Part shown: positions 8,474 to 16,430 of the stretch, piece by piece
How the letters are laid out: each line of letters begins with the position of its first letter
How positions within the stretch are numbered: the stretch's first letter is position 1
Source: Lachnospiraceae bacterium
GTDB taxonomy: Bacteria; Bacillota; Clostridia; Lachnospirales; Lachnospiraceae
Assembly (NCBI GenBank): GCA_021770755.1
Contig: JAETQI010000038.1
Span: forward strand, 1-43,638
DNA: 43,638 nucleotides
Reading direction: 5' to 3'
Notes under the pieces: generated by a model
What the model saw: only the letters and a program-made list of their open reading frames with translations
The model's database searches: none
Told to the model about the DNA's origin: nothing
Made by a program: the position numbers and the translations under genes

Positions 8474-8786
8474 ATGAATAAAAGACAAAATGGCGATGAA
8501 AAGAAATAGTAGTGATACAGAACATTTCAGAGAGCTGTCATCTGCTGCGAGACAGTATGGGAAGTATGGCGAACTCATCTTGGAGCTGTGTGTCTGAACC
8601 GGTCGGAAGCAGATCAGTAGGACACAACGGAGCACCCACCGTTATAAGGGAAAGGCATGATCGTGCCGATGAGCGTATGTTTTTGTATGGAGCGCATATG
8701 GGAACATGAAGTAGAGTGGTACCGCGAAGGAATAGGAAAGTCTTTCGTCTCTGCAATGAAATGATTGCGGAGCGAAGGATTTTTTT
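8474..8786 (+). promoter_or_regulatory. T-box leader, leucine (CTC specifier)
   Basis: A leader of about 310 bases ends in a terminator and holds the T-box core AGAGTGGTACCGCG (8713-8726). The specifier-loop context GAACTCA (8571-8577) presents CTC (8574-8576), a leucine codon, and the gene downstream is leuA. Uncharged tRNA-Leu should stabilise the antiterminator and allow leuA transcription. The full Stem I pairing was not drawn, so the specifier call rests on its context and on the match to the gene. Confidence 0.88.
8741..8786 (+). terminator. T-box regulated terminator
   Basis: A 16-bp stem with one bulged C (arms 8741-8757 and 8764-8779), a short loop and seven T (8780-8786). The 5' arm lies just after the T-box sequence, as expected for the alternative antiterminator fold. 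Confidence 0.85.
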
Positions 8787-8809
8787 GTTGGAAAGGGAGG
8801 ATTTGAGAC

Positions 8810-10807
8810 ATGAAAAATGCGAGTAAGTATGAAAGATCCTATTTTTTGCCTCCGGTCTGTACATATGACTGGGTGAAGAAGGATGCGATCACAGCACCGC
8901 CAATCTGGTGTTCGGTGGATCTGCGCGACGGGAATCAGGCGCTGATCGAGCCGATGAGTCTGGATGAGAAGCTGCAGTTTTTCGAGATGCTTGTGGAGAT
9001 CGGCTTTAAGGAGATCGAGGTTGGGTTCCCTGCGGCATCGGAGACGGAATATGAGTTTATGCGTGCCCTGATTGAGAGAGATATGATTCCTGACGACGTG
9101 ACGGTCCAGGTGCTCACGCAGGCGAGGGAACATATTATCAAGAAGACCTTCGAGGCGGTCAAAGGGGCGCCGCACGCGGTGATCCATCTCTATAATTCAA
9201 CCTCAGTAGCGCAGCGCGAGCAGGTCTTTAAGAAAAGTAAGGAAGAGATCAAGAAGATCGCGACAGACGGCGCGGAGCTTCTGAAAAAACTGGCGTCGGA
9301 GACGGACGGGAATTTTTCGTTTGAGTACAGTCCCGAGAGCTTCCACGGCACGGAAGTCGACTATGCGGTCGAAGTGTGCAACGCGGTGCTGGACATCTGG
9401 CAGCCGACAGCGGACAGGAAAGCGATCATCAACATTCCGACGACCGTTGAGAATGCCATGCCGCATGTGTTTGCCACACAGGTGGAATACATCCACAAAA
9501 ATCTGAAATACAGGGATGCGGTGGTGCTCTCCGTGCATCCGCACAATGACCGCGGATGCGGCGTGTGCGATGCGGAGTTCAGCGTCCTTGCAGGTGCGGA
9601 CCGCGTGGAGGGGACGCTTTTTGGAAACGGGGAACGGACAGGAAATGTGGATCTGATCACCGTGGCGATGAATATGTTTTCCCACGGCGTCGACCCGAAG
9701 CTCGATTTTTCCAATATGCCCGAGATCCGGGAGAAGTATGAGCTGTTCACGCGCATGAGAGTGCATGAGCGGCAGCCGTACTCCGGTGATCTTGTATTTA
9801 CCGCCTTTTCGGGTTCGCATCAGGATGCGATCGCGAAAGGGATGCAGTGGCGCGAGGAGAAGGAGTCCGACAAGTGGACCGTGCCGTATCTGCCGGTTGA
9901 TCCCAAGGATGTGGGCAGAAATTACGATGCTGACGTGATCCGCATCAACAGCCAGTCAGGAAAAGGCGGCGTGAACTATATCCTGAAACAAAACTACGGG
10001 ATCTCCCTGCCGTACGCTATGCGCGAGGAAGTGGGATATCTCGTGAAGGATGTCTCGGACCAGGAGCACAAGGTGCTCTCGCCGCAGTGGGTTTATGACA
10101 TTTTCTGCGAAAATTATGTGGACAACACGCCGCTGTTCCAGATCAACGAATGTCATTTCAAACAGGTGGACGGCATCATGGCGGAGGCGGTGATCACCTG
10201 CGGCGACAGAAAGACTACTGTGGATGCGAACGGTAACGGGCGTCTTGATGCGGTGAGCAATACGATCAAGCAGTATTTTGGGATCAGCTATCAGTTGTCG
10301 GACTATGAGGAGCACGCCCTCACAAAAGGCTCCTCGTCCAAGGCGATCGCTTATGTGAGCGTCACCTGCAACGGCGAGAAGTTCTGGGGTGTCGGGATGG
10401 ATGATGACATTATCAAGGCGTCGATCCATGCACTCTGCGTCAGCGTCAATAAGCTCCCGCAGATCCAGGAGAATGAGGCGTGCCAGGATGAGCGCATGAT
10501 GGAGATCATGAACTATATCCAGGCAAATTACCAGGCGACAGCACTCAGCGACGTGGCAGCGCACTTTCATTTATCCGAGCCTTACTTAAGCAAATATATC
10601 CATGAGAAATCGGGCAAGACCTTCGGAGATATTCTGATAAACATACGTTTAAAGAAGGCGAAGACACTGCTCCGGAATGGGAATATGACAGTCGAGAATG
10701 TGGCGATGGCGGTCGGATATCCGAATGTGGAGCATTTTAACCGCATTTTCAAGAAGAAGATGGGTGTGACGCCCGTACAGTACAGAAAAGGCAGCAGTAA
10801 CAATTAA
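8810..10807 (+). CDS. leuA: 2-isopropylmalate synthase fused to AraC-type DNA-binding domain
   Basis: A 665-residue protein. Residues 1 to about 555 are a complete LeuA of the long type: DLRDGNQ (37-43), HPHNDRG (243-249) and GNGERTGN (272-279) are the metal and substrate motifs of the barrel. The region from about 430 to 553 fits the leucine-binding regulatory domain. It catalyses acetyl-CoA plus 2-oxoisovalerate to 2-isopropylmalate, the first leucine-specific step. Residues about 563-662 form an AraC/XylS domain with two helix-turn-helix units ([19 protein letters not shown]; later [20 protein letters not shown]), ending GVTPVQYRK. The reading frame is unbroken. A leucine T-box controls it. 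No leuBCD genes follow in the window. The fusion suggests leucine-dependent DNA binding, which is inference. Confidence 0.93.
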   Translation: MKNASKYERSYFLPPVCTYDWVKKDAITAPPIWCSVDLRDGNQALIEPMSLDEKLQFFEMLVEIGFKEIEVGFPAASETEYEFMRALIERDMIPDDVTVQVLTQAREHIIKKTFEAVKGAPHAVIHLYNSTSVAQREQVFKKSKEEIKKIATDGAELLKKLASETDGNFSFEYSPESFHGTEVDYAVEVCNAVLDIWQPTADRKAIINIPTTVENAMPHVFATQVEYIHKNLKYRDAVVLSVHPHNDRGCGVCDAEFSVLAGADRVEGTLFGNGERTGNVDLITVAMNMFSHGVDPKLDFSNMPEIREKYELFTRMRVHERQPYSGDLVFTAFSGSHQDAIAKGMQWREEKESDKWTVPYLPVDPKDVGRNYDADVIRINSQSGKGGVNYILKQNYGISLPYAMREEVGYLVKDVSDQEHKVLSPQWVYDIFCENYVDNTPLFQINECHFKQVDGIMAEAVITCGDRKTTVDANGNGRLDAVSNTIKQYFGISYQLSDYEEHALTKGSSSKAIAYVSVTCNGEKFWGVGMDDDIIKASIHALCVSVNKLPQIQENEACQDERMMEIMNYIQANYQATALSDVAAHFHLSEPYLSKYIHEKSGKTFGDILINIRLKKAKTLLRNGNMTVENVAMAVGYPNVEHFNRIFKKKMGVTPVQYRKGSSNN

Positions 10808-10841
10808 TAGTGTGACAGATTGCGACAGATAAGAGAGATAG

Positions 10842-11651
10842 ATGAGAAAAGAGATCAGGGATATACTGGCACAGTATGCGGATGAAAAATATAAGGAATT
10901 TTCGGCAGGACTCATTCCTGGGGCAAAGCCCCTTATGGGGGTGAGACTGCCAAGGCTGCGGCAGATCGCCAAAAGTATCGTAAACGATAAGGAAGAGAAG
11001 CTGAGATGGCAGGATGAAGCCGCCGTCTATGATGGCGTGTACGAGGATGTCTATTTTGAGGAGACGATGCTCCGCGGAATGCTCATCGGATATGGCACGG
11101 CCAAGAAAAGCGTTTCGTGCGGGGAGGGGCTTGCGTATCTAAAGTCCTTCATCCCGCATATCGATAACTGGTCTGTCTGCGACAGCTTCTGCAACTCTTT
11201 TTCCTTTGCGAACAGGTTTCGCGGCGAAGTGTGGGAGTTTATGCAGCCCTATCTGTATTCGGACAGGGAGTATGAAGTCAGGGTAGCGCTGATCCTGCTT
11301 CTGAGCCAGTATCTTAAGTACGACATGGACAACAGGAAGATCGCAAGGAACAAAAAAGTGTGCATGGCGGATCTTGTGGACAGAGAGCCGAACCAGGCGA
11401 ATAATCCTTATCTGGAAAAGATCCTTGCCGCGCTGGACAGGGAATTTTCACAGGGATACTACGCGCGGATGGCGGCGGCGTGGCTCATGGCGGAAACCTT
11501 TGTCTGCTTTCCGTATGAAAGCACCCGCATGCTCGCGGGGGAATGCCATATGGATCAGTGGACATACAATAAGGCGCTGCAGAAGATACAGGAGTCCCTG
11601 AACTCAGATCCGGCGGTAAAGGATTATATCAAAAGCTTGAAAAAGGGATAA
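10842..11651 (+). CDS. DNA alkylation repair protein (AlkD-like, HEAT-repeat)
   Basis: A 269-residue protein resembling the DNA alkylation repair (AlkD/AlkC-type) family. It opens with an amphipathic helix and the LIPGAKPLMGVRLPRLRQIAK stretch (split: LIPGAKPLMGVR then LPRLRQIAK), where the family has its PxxGVR-like motif. Repeating helices follow, with SFIPHIDNWSVCDSF near residues 105-120 and VRVALILLLSQYL near 146-158. Members remove alkylated purines without base flipping, although many homologues are untested. The ribosome site is weak (GAGAGATAG). The gene lies 34 bases after leuA and may be read through from it. Confidence 0.8.
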   Translation: MRKEIRDILAQYADEKYKEFSAGLIPGAKPLMGVRLPRLRQIAKSIVNDKEEKLRWQDEAAVYDGVYEDVYFEETMLRGMLIGYGTAKKSVSCGEGLAYLKSFIPHIDNWSVCDSFCNSFSFANRFRGEVWEFMQPYLYSDREYEVRVALILLLSQYLKYDMDNRKIARNKKVCMADLVDREPNQANNPYLEKILAALDREFSQGYYARMAAAWLMAETFVCFPYESTRMLAGECHMDQWTYNKALQKIQESLNSDPAVKDYIKSLKKG

Positions 11652-11691
11652 CAGATCAATTGGAATATGTTGAGAATTTGGGAGGGACCGC

Positions 11692-12054
11692 ATGAGTGAT
11701 TTCAAGGAAAGCCTATACAAAAAGAAAAGTTTTATATATCAGATCGGAGCGGAGTACTACGCGATCGGAGCGAACACATTTTCAAAAGTGACAGACTCGC
11801 CCGAGGTCGATACCATAGAACTTTTGCACAATGCCCTGAAAAAAGGAAATGACAGACAGATCGAAAAGTATCTTGACAAGATCGTGCGCAATGCCAATTC
11901 TTACCGTGTGGATGCAAGGGAACACTACAAACTGCGGGATAAGCTGTTCCGGTTCCTTGACCAGCTCAAAGCGGGTGATGAAGCGGCTTTCCGGTCGCTT
12001 GAGGATCAGGTGTTCCGGTTTGACGAGCTGTGCGAAAAATATCAGATATTGTGA
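11692..12054 (+). CDS. Small helical protein of unknown function
   Basis: A 120-residue protein with a strong GGGAGGGACC ribosome site. It begins with a basic patch (YKKKSFIYQIGAEYYAIG) and continues as charged helices (LRDKLFRFLDQLKAG). There is no signal peptide, membrane segment or cysteine motif. The family is not recognised. It lies 40 bases after the AlkD-like gene and before a tRNA promoter, so it likely ends that transcription unit. No terminator is obvious before the tRNA promoter. Confidence 0.65.
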   Translation: MSDFKESLYKKKSFIYQIGAEYYAIGANTFSKVTDSPEVDTIELLHNALKKGNDRQIEKYLDKIVRNANSYRVDAREHYKLRDKLFRFLDQLKAGDEAAFRSLEDQVFRFDELCEKYQIL

Positions 12055-12072
12055 TCAATTTCATTTCTGTTG

Positions 12073-12101
12073 TAGACAAATGAAAATATTTGTGTTATGA
12101 T
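12073..12101 (+). promoter_or_regulatory. Promoter for tRNA-Arg
   Basis: TAGACA (12073-12078), 17-base spacer, TATGAT (12096-12101), 25 bases before the mature tRNA. Confidence 0.55.
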
Positions 12102-12126
12102 TACAGACGTGATGTAGATCATATCC

Positions 12127-12198
12127 GCACCCGTAGTCTAATGGATAGAACGGAGGCCTCCGACGCCTTTAATGCAGGTTCGATTCCTGTCGGGTGCA
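12127..12198 (+). tRNA. tRNA-Arg (anticodon CCG)
   Basis: A 72-base cloverleaf. The acceptor arms GCACCCG (12127-12133) and CGGGTGC (12191-12197) pair fully, followed by discriminator A. The anticodon stem GAGGC/GCCTT encloses loop CTCCGAC with anticodon CCG at 12160-12162, reading CGG. The T arm GCAGG/CCTGT has loop TTCGATT. The D stem GTCT/GAAC has a C-A mismatch. The 3' CCA is not encoded. A gene for an SH3b protein follows 40 bases later. Confidence 0.93.
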
Positions 12199-12238
12199 TT
12201 TCCAGAAATGGGTTTGGCAGTGATGGATAGGAGCAGAG

Positions 12239-13891
12239 ATGGATAACAAGAAGAAAAAGCGAAACAAGCAGAAGAGAAATCAATATCCGAATAAAAATAC
12301 TGAAGTGCTAAATACAGAAGAGGGAAAAAAAGAGAACGATACAGATCACGATCCGGCAGGAAAGCGAGAAGATAAAAGAGAAGAAGATAAGCAGGAAAAA
12401 AAGGAAGAAGAGAAAAGGGTAGAAAAAAAAGAAGAGAAACAGGAAGATAAAAGAGTAGAAAAAAAAGAAGAAAATAAAGAAAAAAAAGAAGAAAACAAAG
12501 CAGGGGATCCCCCAAAAAAGAATAATATTGTATCGATCCAGAAGAACAGGGAAGAAAAAACAGAGGACAAAAAAGCTGAGAATAAAAAAATAGCGGAAGC
12601 GCCAAAAAAAAATAGCGCGGAGACTGTCCCCAAAGAGCACGCCGGCAAAGAGGGACAACTCCAGGCGGGCAGGCGGGCAGTGACGGAAGCTTCGTCAGAG
12701 CAGATCAGGGGAATTGCCGTGAACGCCGCAAAGATCCTGCTGCCGGTCGCAGCGTGTGCGATCATCATCGCCGTAGTGATCTCGTACATCGGTTCGCAGA
12801 AGACCCAGACAGTGGACAACCCGTCGCTGAATACGGAGGAGCAGGCCGATACGACCAGCGCGGTCACGCTGAGTGACGAGCCGCTGGCGGAGAACGCTTA
12901 CACGAACGTCAATGAGCTGATGCAGGCGTTTTGTGCTGCGCTCGCGGACGGTGACATGGATACAGTCAGGACGCTTAAGGATTACAACACGGATCGCGAG
13001 ATCATCACTTATGAGAAGAAGAGCGAGTTTATAGAGCGCTATGACAATATCAAATGCTACACAAAGCCCGGAATGGAGGAAAATTCCTACTTTGTGTATG
13101 TGACATATGAAGTCAAGTTCAAGGATATCGAGACAAAGGCGCCCGGCTTAAATGCTTTTTATGTATACACGGCAGAGGACGGAAGCCTTAAGATCGACGG
13201 GGATACCGAGGAAAATATCAAGGCGGCGTTTAAGCTTGTCACGAATCAGGACGACGTGGTCGATCTCTACAATGAGATCAACGTCAAGTATACAGAGGCA
13301 ACGGCATCAGACGAGACGTTGGAGCAGTTTATGACAGACCTTCCGGTCGCGATCAGGGAATCTGTCGGAGTGGTGCTGGCACAGCTTGAGACACAGGGTG
13401 AGACGACCGATACGCCCCAGACAGAGGCAGGCGGGACACAGCCGGCGGAGACAGAGGCGTCAGGCGATAGCGAAGAGCTGCCCCAGAACCAGGTAGTGAA
13501 TCAGATCGTGCGGACGACCGATACCGTCAATGTGCGTTCTTCTGACAGTGAGGAAGCGGACAAGATCGGTAAGGCGCAGGCAGGAACGGAACTGAAACGT
13601 GTTGAAGACAGGGTTAACGGCTGGAGCAAGGTCATATTCGAGGACAGGGAGGCTTATATCAAGAGTGATTATCTTGAGGTAGTGACGGCTGAGGCGGTGA
13701 CAGAGACCGTTGGGACGGTCATGGCGACGACGAATGTAAATGTCAGAAGCCAGGCAAGCCAGGAGTCTGAGCGGATCGGATCTGCACAGGCAGGAACGTC
13801 GTATGATCTGCTTGAGGATCAGGGCGAATGGTACATGATCGATTACAACGGCACAACAGGTTATGTCAAGGCAGAATTTTTTGTGAGATAA
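12239..13891 (+). CDS. Single-pass membrane protein with Lys/Glu-rich N-terminus and two SH3b domains
   Basis: A 550-residue protein. Residues 1 to about 150 are extremely rich in Lys and Glu (repeats such as KKEEK and KKEENK) and likely lie in the cytoplasm. A membrane helix spans about 161-185 (LLPVAACAIIIAVVISYIG). The outside part has an alpha/beta domain near 220-350 that may be NTF2-like. A Thr/Glu-rich linker follows, then two bacterial SH3 (SH3_3) domains at about 423-480 and 493-549, both beginning with VNVRS. SH3b domains usually bind cell-wall peptides, so an envelope anchoring or sensing role is likely. No catalytic domain is seen. AGGAGCAGAG precedes the start. Confidence 0.82.
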   Translation: MDNKKKKRNKQKRNQYPNKNTEVLNTEEGKKENDTDHDPAGKREDKREEDKQEKKEEEKRVEKKEEKQEDKRVEKKEENKEKKEENKAGDPPKKNNIVSIQKNREEKTEDKKAENKKIAEAPKKNSAETVPKEHAGKEGQLQAGRRAVTEASSEQIRGIAVNAAKILLPVAACAIIIAVVISYIGSQKTQTVDNPSLNTEEQADTTSAVTLSDEPLAENAYTNVNELMQAFCAALADGDMDTVRTLKDYNTDREIITYEKKSEFIERYDNIKCYTKPGMEENSYFVYVTYEVKFKDIETKAPGLNAFYVYTAEDGSLKIDGDTEENIKAAFKLVTNQDDVVDLYNEINVKYTEATASDETLEQFMTDLPVAIRESVGVVLAQLETQGETTDTPQTEAGGTQPAETEASGDSEELPQNQVVNQIVRTTDTVNVRSSDSEEADKIGKAQAGTELKRVEDRVNGWSKVIFEDREAYIKSDYLEVVTAEAVTETVGTVMATTNVNVRSQASQESERIGSAQAGTSYDLLEDQGEWYMIDYNGTTGYVKAEFFVR

Positions 13892-13904
13892 TTGTCAGTT
13901 TGAC

Positions 13905-13934
13905 TTGAAATTGTATACATATATCGTCTATAAT
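13905..13934 (+). promoter_or_regulatory. Promoter upstream of the Gfo/Idh gene
   Basis: TTGAAA (13905-13910), 18-base spacer, TATAAT (13929-13934). It gives a leader of about 175 bases that holds a hairpin and structured element copy A. Confidence 0.65.
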
Positions 13935-13955
13935 AGAATAAGTAATAAATGCGAA

Positions 13956-13988
13956 CCCATGTAGCATCCTGCTGCATGGGCTTTCATT
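13956..13988 (+). terminator. Hairpin with T-rich tail in Gfo/Idh leader
   Basis: CCCATG-T-AGCA (13956-13966) pairs with TGCT-G-CATGGG (13970-13980) as an 11-bp stem with one G-T pair and a TCC loop, followed by CTTTCATTTA. It may end transcription from the SH3b gene or attenuate the downstream gene. The T-tract is imperfect. Confidence 0.5.
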
Positions 13989-13991
13989 TAT

Positions 13992-14042
13992 GCGCAGACC
14001 CGTGCAGAGGAAATATGCCGTTGTGCGGCACACGGGTCGAGC
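13992..14042 (+). repeat. Structured intergenic element, copy A
   Basis: GCGC, a bulged A, then GACCCGTG (13997-14004) pairs with CACGGGTC (14031-14038). Inside are a one-sided loop CAGAGGAAATA and the inner hairpin TGCCG/CGGCA. The same fold and loop recur at 22792-22843 (minus strand) and 40392-40444. It lies in the 5' leader of the Gfo/Idh gene, directly after a hairpin with a T-rich tail. Confidence 0.75.
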
Positions 14043-14116
14043 AGGGAAAGCGGAGAGTGATCCGTCAAAGAGATGCATGGGATTTGGGGTACATTACGAA
14101 AGGTATGGGATGGCAT

Positions 14117-15184
14117 ATGTTTAAACAAAAGCGCGTCGGTATCATGGGAACCGGAAGGATCGCAGGGATTATGGCAGGCACGATCAAAAAAATGAAAAAT
14201 GTGAAGTGCTATGGTGTGGCGTCAAGGAGCGAGGAAAGGGCGCAGGCGTTTGCAAGTGAGAATGGTATCAAGGTAGCATATACTTCTTACGAGGAGATGA
14301 TGCTTGACGACAAGATCGATCTGGTCTACATTGCAACGCCTCATTCCGAGCATTATGCCAACATGAAGCTCTGTATAGAGAATGGAAAAAATGTACTGTG
14401 TGAAAAGGCATTTACAGCAAATGCAGCGCAGGCGGAAGAGATACTGGCACTGGCAAAAGAGAAAGGTGTGTTCGTGGCAGAAGCGATGTGGGTGCGATAT
14501 ATGCCGATGCTGACCACGATCAAAGGGATCCTGAACTCCGGTATCATAGGAGAGCCAGCCATGCTGACGGCAAATCTCGGGTATCCCGTTGCGGACAAGA
14601 AAAGGCTGACGGACCCGGCGCTTGCGGGGGGCGCACTGCTTGATCTGGGCGTGTATACATTGAACTTTGCGGCGATGATGTTTGGCAAGGACATCGAGAA
14701 AGTGGATTCTTCCTGCACCTATAAAGACACCGGCGTGGATGCATCCGAGAGCATTACAGTCACATACAAGGATGGTAAGATGGCGGTGCTGAACTGTACG
14801 ATGAACGGGGTGAGCGACAGGCGGGGCGTGATCTATGGTCCCAAAGGATACATCGCAATAGAAAATATCAATAATTTTGAGTCTGTCACAGTGTACGATG
14901 CGGGGTATAAGGCAGTCAGATCCGTAAAGGCGCCAAAACAGATCACCGGCTATGAGTACGAGGTATACGCCTGCATGGAGGCGATCGAGAAAGGCGAGAA
15001 GGAGTGCTGGGAGATGCCGCACGACGAGATCCTTCGCATCATGAGACAGATGGACGGGCTCCGTGCGCAGTGGGGAATTGTCTTTCCGTTTGAGAAGGAA
15101 GATGCGGATCCAAAAGAAAAAGTGGAGGTTCTGACCGGCGAGGTGGAAGATACGGTTCTGGAGGATACGGATATACAGGCATAA
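14117..15184 (+). CDS. Gfo/Idh/MocA-family NAD(P)-dependent oxidoreductase
   Basis: A 355-residue protein. RVGIMGTGRIAG at the N-terminus is the Rossmann dinucleotide loop. LCEKAFT near residue 95 carries the conserved Glu-Lys of the family, and GGALLDLGVYTLNF near 170-185 is the second-domain signature. It probably oxidises or reduces a sugar, cyclitol or dihydrodiol; the substrate is unknown. The frame stays open upstream to 13949, but that part overlaps the structured element. ATG 14117, directly before the Rossmann strand, is therefore preferred; ATG 14105 is also possible. The ribosome site is weak (GAAAGG). The tail of about 25 residues is acidic and unusual. Confidence 0.85.
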   Translation: MFKQKRVGIMGTGRIAGIMAGTIKKMKNVKCYGVASRSEERAQAFASENGIKVAYTSYEEMMLDDKIDLVYIATPHSEHYANMKLCIENGKNVLCEKAFTANAAQAEEILALAKEKGVFVAEAMWVRYMPMLTTIKGILNSGIIGEPAMLTANLGYPVADKKRLTDPALAGGALLDLGVYTLNFAAMMFGKDIEKVDSSCTYKDTGVDASESITVTYKDGKMAVLNCTMNGVSDRRGVIYGPKGYIAIENINNFESVTVYDAGYKAVRSVKAPKQITGYEYEVYACMEAIEKGEKECWEMPHDEILRIMRQMDGLRAQWGIVFPFEKEDADPKEKVEVLTGEVEDTVLEDTDIQA

Positions 15185-15241
15185 GCTGCTAAAATGTGGC
15201 AATACTATAGCTATCGAAATGATTGTGAAAAGGAGATAGCT

Positions 15242-15673
15242 ATGAAAAAGGATGATCGGGAAATTTTGAAGGAAGTCCAGAAGAACACCGATATGGCGAT
15301 CCATGCGATCGACACCATCGCGGAAAAAGTGAACGATGAGGAGCTGCGCCAGGAACTCTCCAGGGAAAAGCTTTTATATTCTGTGATACAGAATAAAGCA
15401 ACCGACCGGCTGCAGAGCGAGCGTGCGGAGGGATATCACGGCAGCACGGTTCAGGAGCTGCTCCTAAAAAGCGGTATTCAGATGAATACACTCACAAACT
15501 GCAGTACCAGCAGGATCGCAGAGCTGATGATCCAGGGCAGCAGCAGAGGGATCACAAACATGTGGCGATCGATCAATCACCATCAGAATTCGGGCAGCAC
15601 CTCGATGGAAGTTGCCAGGGAGCTGGTGGATTTTGAGGAAAAGTCGATCGGAAGACTGAAAAGGTTCCTGTGA
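15242..15673 (+). CDS. Small helical protein of unknown function
   Basis: A 143-residue protein. ATG 15242 has AAAGGAG with six-base spacing, so it is chosen over an in-frame start at 15194. It is mostly helical and charged, with a Ser/Asn-rich middle (NTLTNCSTSRIAELMIQG) and the pattern EKLLYSVIQNKATDRL. The shape could suit a four-helix bundle. No metal-ligand pattern is convincing and I do not recognise the family. It sits between the Gfo/Idh gene and the rRNA pseudouridine synthase, 25 bases before the latter. Confidence 0.65.
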   Translation: MKKDDREILKEVQKNTDMAIHAIDTIAEKVNDEELRQELSREKLLYSVIQNKATDRLQSERAEGYHGSTVQELLLKSGIQMNTLTNCSTSRIAELMIQGSSRGITNMWRSINHHQNSGSTSMEVARELVDFEEKSIGRLKRFL

Positions 15674-15698
15674 GACGGAGAAAGAGGATACAAGGATT

Positions 15699-16421
15699 AT
15701 GACCAGATTAAACAAGTACCTGGCGGAATGCGGCATATGTTCAAGGCGTGAGGCAGATGATCTGATCGGCCAGGGCAGGGTGAAAGTGAACGGTCAGAAG
15801 GCTGTGAGCGGGATGCAGGTAAGCGGCGCGGATCATGTGGAGGTGAATGGCAGGCAGGTGAAGCCCGTTCCGGCAAAGATTGTTCTGGCATACAATAAAC
15901 CGGTTGGCGTCACCTGCACGGAAAAGGACCGGCATGCGGAGAAAACGATCACGGAGGCGGTGAGATACCCCGTAAGGCTGACCTATGCGGGGCGTCTGGA
16001 CAAGGATTCTGACGGACTGATCATCCTGACAAATGACGGGGAACTGATACAGCGCATGATGCGCGGGGCAAACCGTCATGAAAAGGAGTACGTCGTCAGG
16101 GTGGACAGGGAGTACACGGATGATTTCCTTGTGAAAATGTCCCAGGGTGTTTATTTGAAGGAACTTAACGAGACGACGCGCCCCTGTGAAACGGCGTATA
16201 TTGGGAAATATACGTTTGGGATCACACTGACGCAGGGACTCAACAGACAGATCCGGCGGATGTGTGAGAGCCTTGGGTACAAGGTAAGATCCCTGACACG
16301 GATCCGCGTGATGAATATTGAACTTGGCGGGCTGAAAAGCGGTACATATCGGGAAGTAAGGGGCGAGGAGCTCGCGACGCTCTACCGTATGTGCGGTATG
16401 TCAGGGAAAAATCAGGTGTAG
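15699..16421 (+). CDS. rluF: 23S rRNA pseudouridine synthase, RluF-like
   Basis: A 240-residue protein with an N-terminal S4 RNA-binding domain (TRLNKYLAECGICSRREA, residues 2-60). The synthase domain includes YNKPVGVTCT and GRLDKDSDGL with catalytic Asp101. QGLNRQIRRMCESLGY near residues 180-195 fits RluF better than RluB or RsuA. RluF modifies U2604 of 23S rRNA in E. coli, so the same or a nearby site is predicted. ligA begins 9 bases after its stop, so the two are likely one unit. Confidence 0.85.
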   Translation: MTRLNKYLAECGICSRREADDLIGQGRVKVNGQKAVSGMQVSGADHVEVNGRQVKPVPAKIVLAYNKPVGVTCTEKDRHAEKTITEAVRYPVRLTYAGRLDKDSDGLIILTNDGELIQRMMRGANRHEKEYVVRVDREYTDDFLVKMSQGVYLKELNETTRPCETAYIGKYTFGITLTQGLNRQIRRMCESLGYKVRSLTRIRVMNIELGGLKSGTYREVRGEELATLYRMCGMSGKNQV

Positions 16422-16430
16422 GAGGAGAAC

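Noticed and set aside
12138-12867. Minus-strand hydrophobic frames rich in Phe, Leu and Ser
   Set aside because: They are the antisense of the A/G-rich Lys/Glu codons of the SH3b protein, which mimic membrane proteins.
14222-15304. Long minus-strand frame (360 codons) opposite the Gfo/Idh gene
   Set aside because: It lies fully opposite a gene with clear Rossmann motifs, has no ribosome site and shows no domain; it is a shadow of the codon pattern.
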